DNA from: Fodinibius roseus
GTDB lineage: Bacteria > Bacteroidota > Rhodothermia > Balneolales > Balneolaceae
DNA length: 58,063 bases
Assembly: GCF_900129315.1 (NCBI RefSeq)
Contig: NZ_FQUS01000027.1
Span: 1-58,063 of the forward strand
Direction: 5' to 3'
Of this stretch, positions 41,877-51,815 are shown in pieces (position 1 is the first letter of the stretch; every line of letters begins with the position of its first letter). Under the pieces are notes generated by a model. The model was given only the letters and a program-made list of their open reading frames with translations. It did no database searches and was not told the DNA's origin. Made by a program: the position numbers and the translations under genes.

Positions 41877-43463
41877 ATGGATGCTATGAAATTAATAAAC
41901 AGTTTAACTAAAATTGTTGCGGTAGCGGGCTCATTTATGATGCTCGTGTCATGTACAGACGATTTTGACTCCATAAACACAAACCCGTCCCTGGTAACAC
42001 CGGAAGTCATGGACGGAGACATGCTGTTAACCAAAGTGCTGAAGAATTCTGTTTTTTCGACTTATCAGTATAATCGTCTCACAGAAATGGCGGGATACGC
42101 TGAAAACCAGGGAACTTCAGTGGTGACGGAAAGGAACAATTCGGATCCATTAATGTCCCATACCCGCGAATATATCAAACCGCTGAATCATGCTATCGAC
42201 CTGTGGGAGGACGATCCATTGAACGCCAATAAAATTGCCATCGCACGAATATGGAAGGCGTGGGTCTTTCATATTATTACGGACTCGTATGGCGATGTGC
42301 CTTATTTTCAGGCGGGTTTACCGGTCGATGAAGCTGTGGATCAGCCTGAGTACGACCCGCAGGAAGAGATCTATAACGACATGTTAAACGAGCTGCAGGA
42401 AGCGGAAGCGATGCTTACCGACAGCGAAGAACAGCTTGATCTGGGCGCAGCGGACATAATCTATAACGGTGATATAAACAAGTGGAGAAGATTTGCCAAC
42501 TCGCTTCGGTTCAGGTTGGCCATACGAGTACGGTACGCCGACCCGCAGCTGGCTTCCGATCATATCAGTGATATCATGAGCAATAACAAGCCTCTTATAG
42601 AAATGGAGGAAGACATGGCTTATATCCAAACCGAAGGGGAAACAGCCGATAATACGAGCAACCGAAATCCGCTGTACAACCGTTCGATCAATGCGAATAT
42701 TCCGGTCTATGCAAATATGACCATTTCTGAGGTGTTGCAAATGAGAGACGATCCCCGGCTGCCCATCTACTTGAATCCCGCGCCCGAGCCCCGGGATGGC
42801 GATATGTGGCGGGGAAGGCCCACGAATGTCTCGGTGGAAAATCAAAACCAGCTGGCAGGAACGGAGGGACAGTGGGCGGACCGGTATACCCGGGAAGCGA
42901 CAGCGCGACTGGGCGATTTGTTCCAGGAGGCAGAATACAGGATTAAAGTCCTTCATGCACCGGAAGTCTATTTCCTGAGAGCAGAAGCGGCGCTGTTCGG
43001 GCTCACCAATGAAAATGCCCAGGAATTGCACCGCGAAGGGATCAGGCAGGCTATGGCCCTGTATGATGTGGACCAGGCCGAGGTGGACGATTATATGCAG
43101 ACCGGCGCCGCCAATTTGAGCGGGTCCCAGGAAGATCAGCTCAGGGAAATTATTGTCCAGAAATATATCGCCAACTACTGGCTGTCCCAGGAAAGCTGGT
43201 CGGAGCACCGCAGAACAGGGTACCCGGTTACGTGGATTGGCACCAGGGGAGATGTATACGATGACGAAGACCGGGAACTCCAGCGGAGGTACCAGTATCC
43301 CTTCGATGAAGACCTCAAAAACAGCGAAAATGTTAATGAAGCCGTCTCTCGTCTCAGCAACGGGGATACCTACCGGAGCAAATTCTGGTGGGATGCAAAA
43401 GAGGGCGTCCCCATCCCCCATCCCAACAAGGATATATTTCCTCCCGAAAGAGATTTTGATTGA
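41877..43463 (+). CDS. SusD/RagB-like glycan-binding lipoprotein
   Basis: A surface lipoprotein that caps the SusC-like barrel and binds the glycan. The lipobox ends at Cys26 (FMMLVSC). The protein is helix-rich with TPR-like repeats and the motif ARIWKAWVFHIITDSYGDVPYF (about 123-144), typical of the SusD-like family 2. The end (WWDAKEGVPIPHPNKDIFPP) is also typical. A strong terminator follows at 43502, so fecR-susC-susD form one unit. Confidence 0.93.
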   Translation: MDAMKLINSLTKIVAVAGSFMMLVSCTDDFDSINTNPSLVTPEVMDGDMLLTKVLKNSVFSTYQYNRLTEMAGYAENQGTSVVTERNNSDPLMSHTREYIKPLNHAIDLWEDDPLNANKIAIARIWKAWVFHIITDSYGDVPYFQAGLPVDEAVDQPEYDPQEEIYNDMLNELQEAEAMLTDSEEQLDLGAADIIYNGDINKWRRFANSLRFRLAIRVRYADPQLASDHISDIMSNNKPLIEMEEDMAYIQTEGETADNTSNRNPLYNRSINANIPVYANMTISEVLQMRDDPRLPIYLNPAPEPRDGDMWRGRPTNVSVENQNQLAGTEGQWADRYTREATARLGDLFQEAEYRIKVLHAPEVYFLRAEAALFGLTNENAQELHREGIRQAMALYDVDQAEVDDYMQTGAANLSGSQEDQLREIIVQKYIANYWLSQESWSEHRRTGYPVTWIGTRGDVYDDEDRELQRRYQYPFDEDLKNSENVNEAVSRLSNGDTYRSKFWWDAKEGVPIPHPNKDIFPPERDFD

Positions 43464-43501
43464 AGGACAGGTTGATTCAGAGCCTTTTCTTCATACAACG
43501 G

Positions 43502-43543
43502 GCAGGCAGAATAGTCGGATATCACTATTCTGCCTGCTTTTTT
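43502..43543 (+). terminator. Strong Rho-independent terminator after SusD-like gene
   Basis: Perfect 14-bp arms (GCAGGCAGAATAGT and its complement) with an 8-base loop, followed by six T. It lies 39 bp after the stop and separates the transporter operon from the beta-helix genes. Confidence 0.9.
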
Positions 43544-43643
43544 AATGGTAAACAATCCCACGATGGGGGACTTTTGCAAAGCTCCCGTTGATTACGTACT
43601 GTAAAAAACCAGGTTTATATATAAATAATATAATACAACGTAC

Positions 43644-45995
43644 ATGAGTGAACGCAGTTCAAAGGTATCACGCCGAAAATTTTTATCAGGTTCAGCAAAA
43701 GCGCTGACCGGAGCCCTGGCGGCCGGAAAGTTAAGGCTGCCCCTGTACCTGTTGGGCGGGAATGGCATCGCTTCTCTGTTCAACGGGTGCACCGACAATG
43801 AGAGAGAACTGCAGGATATTACCGAAAACCTCAATGCGGAAGAAATAGCGCGGACCTTTGAGGAATTGCTGATGGATACGCCTCCTGAAAAACTGTATGA
43901 GCTGTATAACAAATTTTGTCTGACCCATTTCGGAGCCGAAATCGATCCCGTTGTTTATAACAGCTTTGGAAAGAAACTTGCCGTGGACCCGGGCAGCCGG
44001 TGGGAACACTATTCGGAGCGGTCCGCGGTCATATGCCGGACGACCACCCTTCCGGCCCGGTCCTATATAAAATATGGCCCTTCAGGGATGTATGATAAGC
44101 GCTCCGACCTCTCGGAACGCTATTTTTATACGCACCTGCACTATCTCAACGATCTGGAACCGGACAGCCGGTATAACTACAAAATCGTTTTTGTCGATGA
44201 GCGCGGCAACAGTATGGAATCGGAGGAACGGGTTTTTAGAACGGAACCCAGACCGGACGCCATACGGATACCGGGGGACCTGGGCTCGCCGCCCTTTATG
44301 CTCGACAAGGCGGGCGGGTACTATCTGGTGACCGAAGATATCCGGGCCGGAAGAACGGCCTTCAGTGTCGAGGCGGATCATGTTACCCTTGATTTGGGGG
44401 GACATACGGTTACCCACGGGAATACATTGATTGAGGATCTTGACCACCGGGAGCTCTCGCAATCGGGAAACGGAATACGCCGGCGGGGACCGTCACCGCT
44501 TCGCGGCCTCAGGATCGTGAACGGGAAGCTGAAGCAGGGAGAAGCGGAGAACAATACCGATTATTATGCGGCCGACGATATGCTGCGACCGGATCCCGAC
44601 CGGAGAGAGCAGCTGGATTACAATATTAATCGCGGGTTCAGCAACATTGAGCTTGCCCATTGCGAAGAGGTGGAAATTGCCGGTGTTACCTCGGAATACC
44701 GGTGGCACCAGACCTGGGGGATGCGTTTTGAGCAGGCATTCGGCAAATATGATATCCATCACAATGTGTTTTTGGATAAAGGAACGCAAATGTTCAGCCG
44801 TCACGGTGCGGGCGGCGCGCGCTCTCTGGGTTTTCGTGACATGAAAGAGGAGGCGCTGTCTGAACGTAATGACATGAGAATCCACCATAACCTGATCAAG
44901 CGAACCCGGCAAAACGGATTCAACGGAGCCCGCATCGTTCATAACAATGAAATATATGTCGACAGCTGGGCCGTTAATTCTTTTGCCGTTTCCCCCTTTA
45001 ATGATCACGGGCAGGTATATGAAAATAAAATATTCATGACCGGCTATTATGGCTGCGGGATACTGTGGGCCACCGAAGAACTGAGAGCCCGCGACAACTT
45101 CATTCATATGGAGAGTATCAATACCATGATTGATCCCCCCGAAGAAGGGCGAAGGTTAATAGAAACCTGGGGAGAACAGGATGTGCTTATCGGCATGAGG
45201 ATAACGAATTACGGCGAAGGGGGACAGCAGCGAGAGGACTTTTGCTACGAGAATAATGTTATTTTCGGCAGAAGCAGGGGGGATGTGATTATGAGGGGGA
45301 CCGCCCTGTATTCCGATTATTCCATAGAGGATGTGGTGGTGGAGAACAACCGGATAAAAATCCTGGCGGAGGATGAGACGGTCGAAAAAGCATCCTGCGT
45401 GGTGGCCCAGGGGGCTCATAACGACCGGTCAAGACATTTGCCCCTTTATTATAAAGAGTGTGTGCTTGAATCGAATATGTGCAACATCCGGTTTGGAGAT
45501 GAATACGGGCGCGGAAGCAACCACCGGTTTGTCAACTGCACAATTGTTAAAGCCGGTGATCACCCCCATTACCATACGTTTGTATTCGACGGGGGGAGCT
45601 CGGTCTTCAATCACGCGCTGATCGACTGCGATTTTACCGGCGGGGCGGCGTACGACGATGTGTACTGGCGCAACACGCATTCGAAAAGCAATTACAGGAT
45701 AGACTGGACCCTGACGGTAAAAACCGACCCGAACGCCGATATCAGAATTTACGACAGGAAAAAGAAAAATGTGTTCAACGGGACGTCGGGAGACGGGGGA
45801 CAAACACAGGTGGTGTTAACCCAAAGTGTCATTCGTCCCCCGGAATGGACCGAGGACGGCGAAGAAACAGCAGTTTTGAAGAAAACCGGTTTTCAGGAAG
45901 ATAAGCTTTTCCCTTACACCGTGGTCGTGAAAAAAGGGGAGGCGCGAAAATCAAAAACGGTAAAACTCACCCGGCCGCGCACGATCCGTATTTAA
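43644..45995 (+). CDS. Tat-exported right-handed beta-helix protein (A)
   Basis: A 783-residue secreted protein with a clear twin-arginine leader (SRRKFLSG, residues 9-16). After a helical part (about 55-110) comes a fibronectin-like segment (about 130-205). A parallel beta-helix follows (about 215-680), starting with the VTLDLGGHTV turn and rich in N-N-I/V repeats such as IHHNVFLDKG and VVENNRIKI. A C-terminal Ig-like domain (about 690-783) includes WTLTV and PYTVVVKKG. Such folds host polysaccharide lyases, hydrolases and epimerases. I do not recognise a known catalytic motif. It shares its helix start and C-terminal domain with the next protein. Confidence 0.75.
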   Translation: MSERSSKVSRRKFLSGSAKALTGALAAGKLRLPLYLLGGNGIASLFNGCTDNERELQDITENLNAEEIARTFEELLMDTPPEKLYELYNKFCLTHFGAEIDPVVYNSFGKKLAVDPGSRWEHYSERSAVICRTTTLPARSYIKYGPSGMYDKRSDLSERYFYTHLHYLNDLEPDSRYNYKIVFVDERGNSMESEERVFRTEPRPDAIRIPGDLGSPPFMLDKAGGYYLVTEDIRAGRTAFSVEADHVTLDLGGHTVTHGNTLIEDLDHRELSQSGNGIRRRGPSPLRGLRIVNGKLKQGEAENNTDYYAADDMLRPDPDRREQLDYNINRGFSNIELAHCEEVEIAGVTSEYRWHQTWGMRFEQAFGKYDIHHNVFLDKGTQMFSRHGAGGARSLGFRDMKEEALSERNDMRIHHNLIKRTRQNGFNGARIVHNNEIYVDSWAVNSFAVSPFNDHGQVYENKIFMTGYYGCGILWATEELRARDNFIHMESINTMIDPPEEGRRLIETWGEQDVLIGMRITNYGEGGQQREDFCYENNVIFGRSRGDVIMRGTALYSDYSIEDVVVENNRIKILAEDETVEKASCVVAQGAHNDRSRHLPLYYKECVLESNMCNIRFGDEYGRGSNHRFVNCTIVKAGDHPHYHTFVFDGGSSVFNHALIDCDFTGGAAYDDVYWRNTHSKSNYRIDWTLTVKTDPNADIRIYDRKKKNVFNGTSGDGGQTQVVLTQSVIRPPEWTEDGEETAVLKKTGFQEDKLFPYTVVVKKGEARKSKTVKLTRPRTIRI

Positions 45996-46192
45996 CAACA
46001 GGGGAATAACGGTTGCTAAAACCGGCCGATTTTTTGTTTATTGGAGAAGATCCGATAAAAGATAGCAAAACAAAAACATAGAAGACAGCTCAGGTGCCTT
46101 CAATTACGCTAAAAGGACAGGATGGTCCCCTCTCCTGAAGTGATTTCAGTACTAAGAAGTCGGAAAGGTTATAATACAGATATGAGATATAC

Positions 46193-48466
46193 ATGAAAAT
46201 AAATGGCAGCTATTATCGAACAACGTTCCTGGGGATGCTTCTTTTTGGGGCTGTGGCCCTTTGCAGCAGCGCAGTGGCACAGGATAAATCGGTCGGGTAC
46301 ATAGGAGGAGAGGGGAAAGGAGAATCACAGGGGCATCCCGGCGATCAGGTGACAGCCGTTACCACCCCGGGGGTGTATGACCGCGCGGGAACCACCTACA
46401 GGCTGACTCGTGACATTTCCAGCGCCCGGAGTGCGGTATTTCTCGGCAAGGATGTCACCCTTGACCTGAACGGGCATACGATTTACTATGCCGACGGCCC
46501 CTATGAACATCTCCCCAATATGGGCTTTGAAGAGGGGCTTAAAGGATGGGACGTGTCGAATGCCCCGGGCGCCGAAGTGTTGAGGACGAGCGACTCCCGC
46601 CCCTTTATCGGTGAGCACCTCCTAAGCCTGGAGGCCGGAGATGAAATTGTTTCTGAATACATCACCCTCCCCGAAGCCCGCCGCTCCTATTTTGCCATGG
46701 CCGGCATAACCGGCCGCCTGTATGAAGATATGGACGGCGGCCTGGACAACGACATGCGAATAAGCATCTACGTGGAAGACGAGTCGGGCAGCGAGGTTCG
46801 GCTGAATACCGAGTACAGCGACACCACCATGACGAGCGTCCCCGTCGAGCACCGGTCGCCGCGGCTGGGAGGGGGCGTGATTTATGCCCATCTCAATAAC
46901 CTGCCCGCAGGAAAATACCGGGTGCGCGTGAAAGCGGAAACGGACTGCCTCGTGGACCAGATCGACATTCGTCCCGCCATGGATGCGGGCATAGGGATTG
47001 TGGGAAACACGCATCCCGTGGGACACTATGACCATTTGTATGAAAACAGGCACAGCGCTTTTTTCGATTATACCGGAGACGTATCGAAGGGCGCGCCGCC
47101 GGATAGTATACCACGCGTGGAGGGCAAGGGGACGGTAACCATCAAAAACGGCGTCATCCGCAGCGCTGCCCGCGGGGTGCTGTCCTGGGGCATTCAATCG
47201 ACGGCGGAGGAGGTCAGGGTTATCCTGGATAATGTGAAGATCGTAACGTCGGGAATCAATGCCGTTGCGGTGGATGTGCCTCACGCCACCATTACACAGT
47301 CTACCTTCCGGGTGGACAACCCCTTTATTATCAACCGGCACGGGTCGCAGTTTTATGCAGTGGACCTACGGGGCGGCAGGGCCTCCGAAGTTTCCTTTTC
47401 GGCGTTTTACGGGGGACAGGGTTGCCTGGTTTTCAAAGGGGAGTACTCCAGGGTTCATAACAATTTCTTTGAAAACCACCAGAAGGTGACCAACCACTAC
47501 AGCATCATGGCGATGGGCGATGGGTCTCAAATTTTTGAAAATGTATTTGAACCCGAAATCGGGTCGGGCATCGAGATTTTTCGTCACCGGAACATAGCAA
47601 TCTTTAACAACCGCTTTGAAATTACAGCCGCACCCCGGTCCACCGAATACCACCACCGCTACAGTACGAACGGGATCCGCATTGCAGATTACGGGGCCGC
47701 CAAAGGGTCCCCGAGAGGCGCCTACGGCAACAAGGTCTACAACAACACCTTTGTGATCCGGGGGAAAAAGTACCACGAGTTTCCGGATTATACGCCGGTG
47801 GCCTCCGCGGTGTTTTACAGCGGCAGCGCCGGGGACGATCACTTTTTTGGTAATGATATTACCGTTGAACAACTGGACCCGCGGACTGATGCCGAAGCCC
47901 ATGCTTTTTATATCGGGAATGCGGATGGAGGAAAATTTTACGACAATACCATCCGGTCGAATGTAACACCGGTGTGGATAGGGGTAAACTACGGGAACGC
48001 AGCAAACATCGATTTCTACCGGAACCGGTTTATCAAAACCCCGGAAAGCGCCGCTGGTTTTATCCCTGTAAAGATTGGAGTACCGGAGGGGGACAAAACC
48101 GCTGACAATATAACCCTGCGTTCCAATACGTTCAGAGACCTGGAATTTAGCGTGGACGTCGATACCGATGCCGGTGATCCGGCCGCGCCCCGTTATTCGG
48201 TATCCTGGACGCTCGAGGTATCCGTGCGGGATAGCAAAGGGCATCCCGTGGGAGGAGAAGAGGTCGCTGTTACAGATAACAGCGGAGAGGAAGTCTATAC
48301 CGGCCGCACCGACGAAAAGGGATTCTTAACAACAGAATTGCCGGAATACAGCGCCGGCCGCTCCGGGAAGCGCCGGCTGTCCCCCTACACCGTAACCGTC
48401 GGGGACCTGCGGAAAGAGATACCCCTGACCAAAAACCGGAAGATTTCCTTTGAAATTCCGATTTAA
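46193..48466 (+). CDS. Secreted right-handed beta-helix protein (B)
   Basis: A 757-residue protein with a Sec signal peptide (about 1-28). The helix begins with VTLDLNGHTIYY (about 88-99), is interrupted by a carbohydrate-binding-like insert (about 105-260, MGFEEGLKGWDV to YRVRVKAE), and continues with repeats such as VHNNFFENHQKV and IFNNRFEI to about 650. The C-terminal domain (WTLEV, PYTVTVGDL) matches that of protein A. The pair probably acts on the same glycan as lyases, hydrolases or epimerases. It lies 18 bp upstream of the hydrolase at 48485. Confidence 0.75.
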   Translation: MKINGSYYRTTFLGMLLFGAVALCSSAVAQDKSVGYIGGEGKGESQGHPGDQVTAVTTPGVYDRAGTTYRLTRDISSARSAVFLGKDVTLDLNGHTIYYADGPYEHLPNMGFEEGLKGWDVSNAPGAEVLRTSDSRPFIGEHLLSLEAGDEIVSEYITLPEARRSYFAMAGITGRLYEDMDGGLDNDMRISIYVEDESGSEVRLNTEYSDTTMTSVPVEHRSPRLGGGVIYAHLNNLPAGKYRVRVKAETDCLVDQIDIRPAMDAGIGIVGNTHPVGHYDHLYENRHSAFFDYTGDVSKGAPPDSIPRVEGKGTVTIKNGVIRSAARGVLSWGIQSTAEEVRVILDNVKIVTSGINAVAVDVPHATITQSTFRVDNPFIINRHGSQFYAVDLRGGRASEVSFSAFYGGQGCLVFKGEYSRVHNNFFENHQKVTNHYSIMAMGDGSQIFENVFEPEIGSGIEIFRHRNIAIFNNRFEITAAPRSTEYHHRYSTNGIRIADYGAAKGSPRGAYGNKVYNNTFVIRGKKYHEFPDYTPVASAVFYSGSAGDDHFFGNDITVEQLDPRTDAEAHAFYIGNADGGKFYDNTIRSNVTPVWIGVNYGNAANIDFYRNRFIKTPESAAGFIPVKIGVPEGDKTADNITLRSNTFRDLEFSVDVDTDAGDPAAPRYSVSWTLEVSVRDSKGHPVGGEEVAVTDNSGEEVYTGRTDEKGFLTTELPEYSAGRSGKRRLSPYTVTVGDLRKEIPLTKNRKISFEIPI

Positions 48467-48484
48467 TAAAAATCCATCTTTGCC

Positions 48485-50707
48485 ATGCGACATACGATTC
48501 TTACCCACAGGAAAACACCAGCAGTTCTCACCCTCAGTGCATTTATATGTGCACTTCTGTTTTCGCTTTTGTTGACCCCATCTCCGGCCCTGGCCCAGGA
48601 GTCCCTCAAAGTAATAAGGGGAACCTCCTCGAATAACAGCTGGAAAGCCTTCAGCGACGTTCGGAATTCCCTGTATAACCACCTGGCCGGACAGACATAC
48701 CATGACCTGGAGAATCGATACCAGCACGTGAAGCAGATAACCTCGGCTTCCGGGTGGGAGGAACGGCAGCAGCAGCTCAGGCAGACCCTGGCGGAGATAG
48801 TGGGACCCTTTCCCGAAAAAACACCGCTTAACCCGCAAGTCACGCGAACGGTTACCAGGGAGGAGTACCGGGTCGATCACATCGTGTTTGAATCCCAGCC
48901 GGGCTTTTATGTGACCTCTTCCCTTTTTATTCCCCGGGATCTCGGTGATGAGAAAGCCCCGGCCGTTCTCTATGTCAGCGGACATACGCCCGACGGCTAC
49001 CGGTATGAGGCCTATCAGCAGGTCATTTTGAATCTGGTCAAAAAAGGCTTCATTGTCTTTGCTATTGATCCCGTGGGACAGGGGGAGCGGCTGGAGTATC
49101 TCGATGAAGAGACGGGAGAATCCATGGTAGGGGGACCCACAAGCGAGCATTCCTATCCCGGGGCGCAGGCCTTTATTACAGGCAGCTCACAGGCCCGTTA
49201 CATGATTTGGGACGGCATCAGGGCCATAGATTACCTGATGACGAGAGAGGAAGTGGACGCGGACAGAATCGGCATAACAGGGATGTCCGGCGGCGGCACC
49301 CAGACGGCCTATATCGCCGCTTTTGATGATCGCATTCACGCGGCTGCGCCGAGCAATTACATAACCAACTTCACGCGCCTGTTTCAGAGCCTGGGTCCCC
49401 AGGATGCCGAGCAAAATCTGTTTCACGCCGTAGCGAACGGCATCGATCACGCGGATTTTCTCGCTGTGCGGGCGCCCAGGCCGGCATTGGTGCTGTCGAC
49501 CACGAACGATTTTTTCAGTATCCAGGGCGCGAGAGAAACCGCACGGGAGGTAGAAGAACTGTATAAGGTATTGGACAAACCCGGAAACTTCAGCATGGTC
49601 GAGGATATCGGAGGACATGAAGTGACCCGAAAAAACAGGGAAGCCCTGTACGCCTTTTTTCAAAACCACCTGGATAACCCGGGGAGTCCGGATGACACGG
49701 AAATAGAGGTGTTATCCGAAGAGGAGATCAGGGTTACGGCAGCGGGACAAGTGTCCCGGTCCTTCGGGGGAGAAACCGTCTACAGCCTGAACCGCTCGGA
49801 AGCGCAGCGGAAGATAAATGAGCTGGAGGAGGCCAGGAAAAATATCGGGGAGCACCTGCCGGACGTCCTCCGGTCGGCCCGGCAACTCTCCGGCTACCGG
49901 GAGCCGGCAGAGACCCGCGACCCCGTGTTTACGGGGCGCTTTCAGCGGGATGGATATATGATCGAAAAGTATTTCATGATGGGCGAGGGGGCGTATCCGA
50001 TTCCGTACCTGCTGGTCATCCCCGACGAGTCCAATGGTAAGGGAATCATCTACCTGCATGAAGAGGGGAAAGCCGCCGAAGCCGGCAAGGGGGATGAGAT
50101 CGAATGGTTTGCCCGAAAGGGATTTACGGTCCTGGCCCCCGACCTGGTCGGCATGGGGGAAACCGGGACTGAGAGCGGCGCCGGCGAACTCCGAAAAGAG
50201 TGGCGTGCGTCCATCCTCGCGGGCAGGAGCATCACCGGCATCCGTGCGGGGGATGTATCCAGGTTGAGAGAGCAGCTGCACAGCGACCCGAAAGTGAATA
50301 TTGATGAAGTATACGGTGTAGCCCGAAAAGAATTGTCCCCGGTGCTGGTGCATGCAGCCGCCTTCGATCCGGAGATCGCCCGCGTAGCGCTGGTTGAGCC
50401 TTTATTCTCCTACCGGTCCCTCGTGACAAACCGCTTCTACCACACCGGCTTCGTTCACGCTGCGGTAGCCGGGGCCCTGCAGGCGTATGACCTCCCCGAT
50501 CTTGCTGCCACCCTTGCTCCGAGAAAATTGATGGTCGCGAATGTCCTGGACGGTTTAGGAAAGCCTGCTGACTTAGAAAATATGGCGCGGGATGTCTCGA
50601 TCGTTAAGGCCGCCTACCGGCAGAACGGCAACCGGGAGGATCTGATCTTCTTGGAAGGCGCCCCCCTGGCCAGTCCCGGCGAGTTGTTCGGGGAATGGAT
50701 TGAATAA
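48485..50707 (+). CDS. Exported two-domain alpha/beta hydrolase, acetylxylan-esterase-like
   Basis: A 740-residue exported protein (signal to about 37). The first alpha/beta-hydrolase domain (about 90-400) has the nucleophile GMSGGG (about 262-267), an acidic residue in LSTTNDFF and a His in DIGGHEV, resembling acetylxylan and glucuronoyl esterase relatives. A second hydrolase-like domain (about 480-735, GKGIIYLHEEGKAAEAG, VLAPDLVGMGETG) has GVARKE where GxSxG should be, so it is probably inactive. Removal of acetyl or other esters from the glycan is likely. It is coupled to beta-helix protein B. Confidence 0.8.
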   Translation: MRHTILTHRKTPAVLTLSAFICALLFSLLLTPSPALAQESLKVIRGTSSNNSWKAFSDVRNSLYNHLAGQTYHDLENRYQHVKQITSASGWEERQQQLRQTLAEIVGPFPEKTPLNPQVTRTVTREEYRVDHIVFESQPGFYVTSSLFIPRDLGDEKAPAVLYVSGHTPDGYRYEAYQQVILNLVKKGFIVFAIDPVGQGERLEYLDEETGESMVGGPTSEHSYPGAQAFITGSSQARYMIWDGIRAIDYLMTREEVDADRIGITGMSGGGTQTAYIAAFDDRIHAAAPSNYITNFTRLFQSLGPQDAEQNLFHAVANGIDHADFLAVRAPRPALVLSTTNDFFSIQGARETAREVEELYKVLDKPGNFSMVEDIGGHEVTRKNREALYAFFQNHLDNPGSPDDTEIEVLSEEEIRVTAAGQVSRSFGGETVYSLNRSEAQRKINELEEARKNIGEHLPDVLRSARQLSGYREPAETRDPVFTGRFQRDGYMIEKYFMMGEGAYPIPYLLVIPDESNGKGIIYLHEEGKAAEAGKGDEIEWFARKGFTVLAPDLVGMGETGTESGAGELRKEWRASILAGRSITGIRAGDVSRLREQLHSDPKVNIDEVYGVARKELSPVLVHAAAFDPEIARVALVEPLFSYRSLVTNRFYHTGFVHAAVAGALQAYDLPDLAATLAPRKLMVANVLDGLGKPADLENMARDVSIVKAAYRQNGNREDLIFLEGAPLASPGELFGEWIE

Positions 50708-50949
50708 GGTAAAGCCGGTCCAGGTGGGCTTGCCCGAAGCGCTTACCTACCCTTGTGAACGTATGAGAGAGAAGGTTTTCACATTTGCATGAAGTTTAAA
50801 ACCGGATATATAACGCAGAAACCTTGTTTTATGAGAAAAAATTGCATCCTATGGAATTATACTATTGCATTTTGCCGACTTATGATATATATAATTTACC
50901 AAGAGAGTATCAGGCAAATATAAAATTAAACGGCAACCTGTTTTTTTAA

Positions 50950-51714
50950 ATGAAATCAACAGTTGACAGAAGGGATAAAATTTTAAGTAAAATACAAAGC
51001 AGGGGGGCGGTGCGTGTCGATGAGCTGAGTGAAGAATTCAACGTATCTGCGGTGACCATCCGAAATGACCTGGATTTTTTTGAAGACAAGGGATTAATTC
51101 ATCGAACCTACGGCGGGGCGCTGCTGCGGAACAATGTCTATAATAATCCTTCCCTGGAAGAGAAGCAGACAATAAATATGGAGAAGAAATCGCGAATCGG
51201 CAAGTACGCAGCGGGACTGGTCAAGGATGGGGAGTCGATTATTCTGGATTCGGGGACCACGACGCGCGAAATTGCTCTCCGCCTGAAAAACAAAGAAAAT
51301 ATCACCCTCATGACGAATGCCATCAACATTGCGATGGAGCTGGCGGGGATTCCCACATTGCACCTGATGCTTACCGGGGGCGTGTTGCGGGACAAATCCT
51401 ACTCCCTGGTGGGACCCGAAGCCGAGCGAACGATGCAAAATTATTATTTCGACACATTTTTTCTGTGTGTTGACGGGATGGACTTTGAACATGGACTTAC
51501 GACCTCCAATCCCCAGGAAGCCCAGCTGAACCGCCTGATGGTGGAGCGGTCGAACAAGGTCATAGCAGTGACAGACTCGTCCAAATTCGGCCGCCAGAGC
51601 TTTTCCCATATTTGTAACCTGGCGTCCATTGAGTCCGTTATAACAGATGATCAGATATCCCGAGCCTGTGAAAAGAGACTCAAAAAGCGGGATATCGACG
51701 TTATAAAGGTATAG
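50950..51714 (+). CDS. DeoR-family regulator, AgaR-like (copy 2)
   Basis: A 254-residue paralogue of the protein at 24614, equal in length and similar over its whole length. It has the helix-turn-helix VRVDELSEEFNVSAVTIRNDL, IILDSGTTTREIAL in the sugar-phosphate pocket, LTGGVLRDKSYSLVGP and VTDSSKFGRQSF. It is convergent with the second AgaS gene, just as copy 1 faces the first AgaS operon. It probably controls this side of the locus and may compete for the same sites. The upstream 240 bp hold no gene. Confidence 0.88.
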   Translation: MKSTVDRRDKILSKIQSRGAVRVDELSEEFNVSAVTIRNDLDFFEDKGLIHRTYGGALLRNNVYNNPSLEEKQTINMEKKSRIGKYAAGLVKDGESIILDSGTTTREIALRLKNKENITLMTNAINIAMELAGIPTLHLMLTGGVLRDKSYSLVGPEAERTMQNYYFDTFFLCVDGMDFEHGLTTSNPQEAQLNRLMVERSNKVIAVTDSSKFGRQSFSHICNLASIESVITDDQISRACEKRLKKRDIDVIKV

Positions 51715-51815
51715 GTAGTATATAGTAGAAGGTGGAAGGTGTCCGGCGGGGAGGTGACAAGAACAGCAGGCAACAGGAATACTCCGGAGAACTGTTCTCT
51801 TCCCGCGGTATCGTA

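Noticed and set aside
42384-43421. Minus-strand frame of 345 residues
   Set aside because: It is antisense to the SusD-like gene and has no recognisable features.
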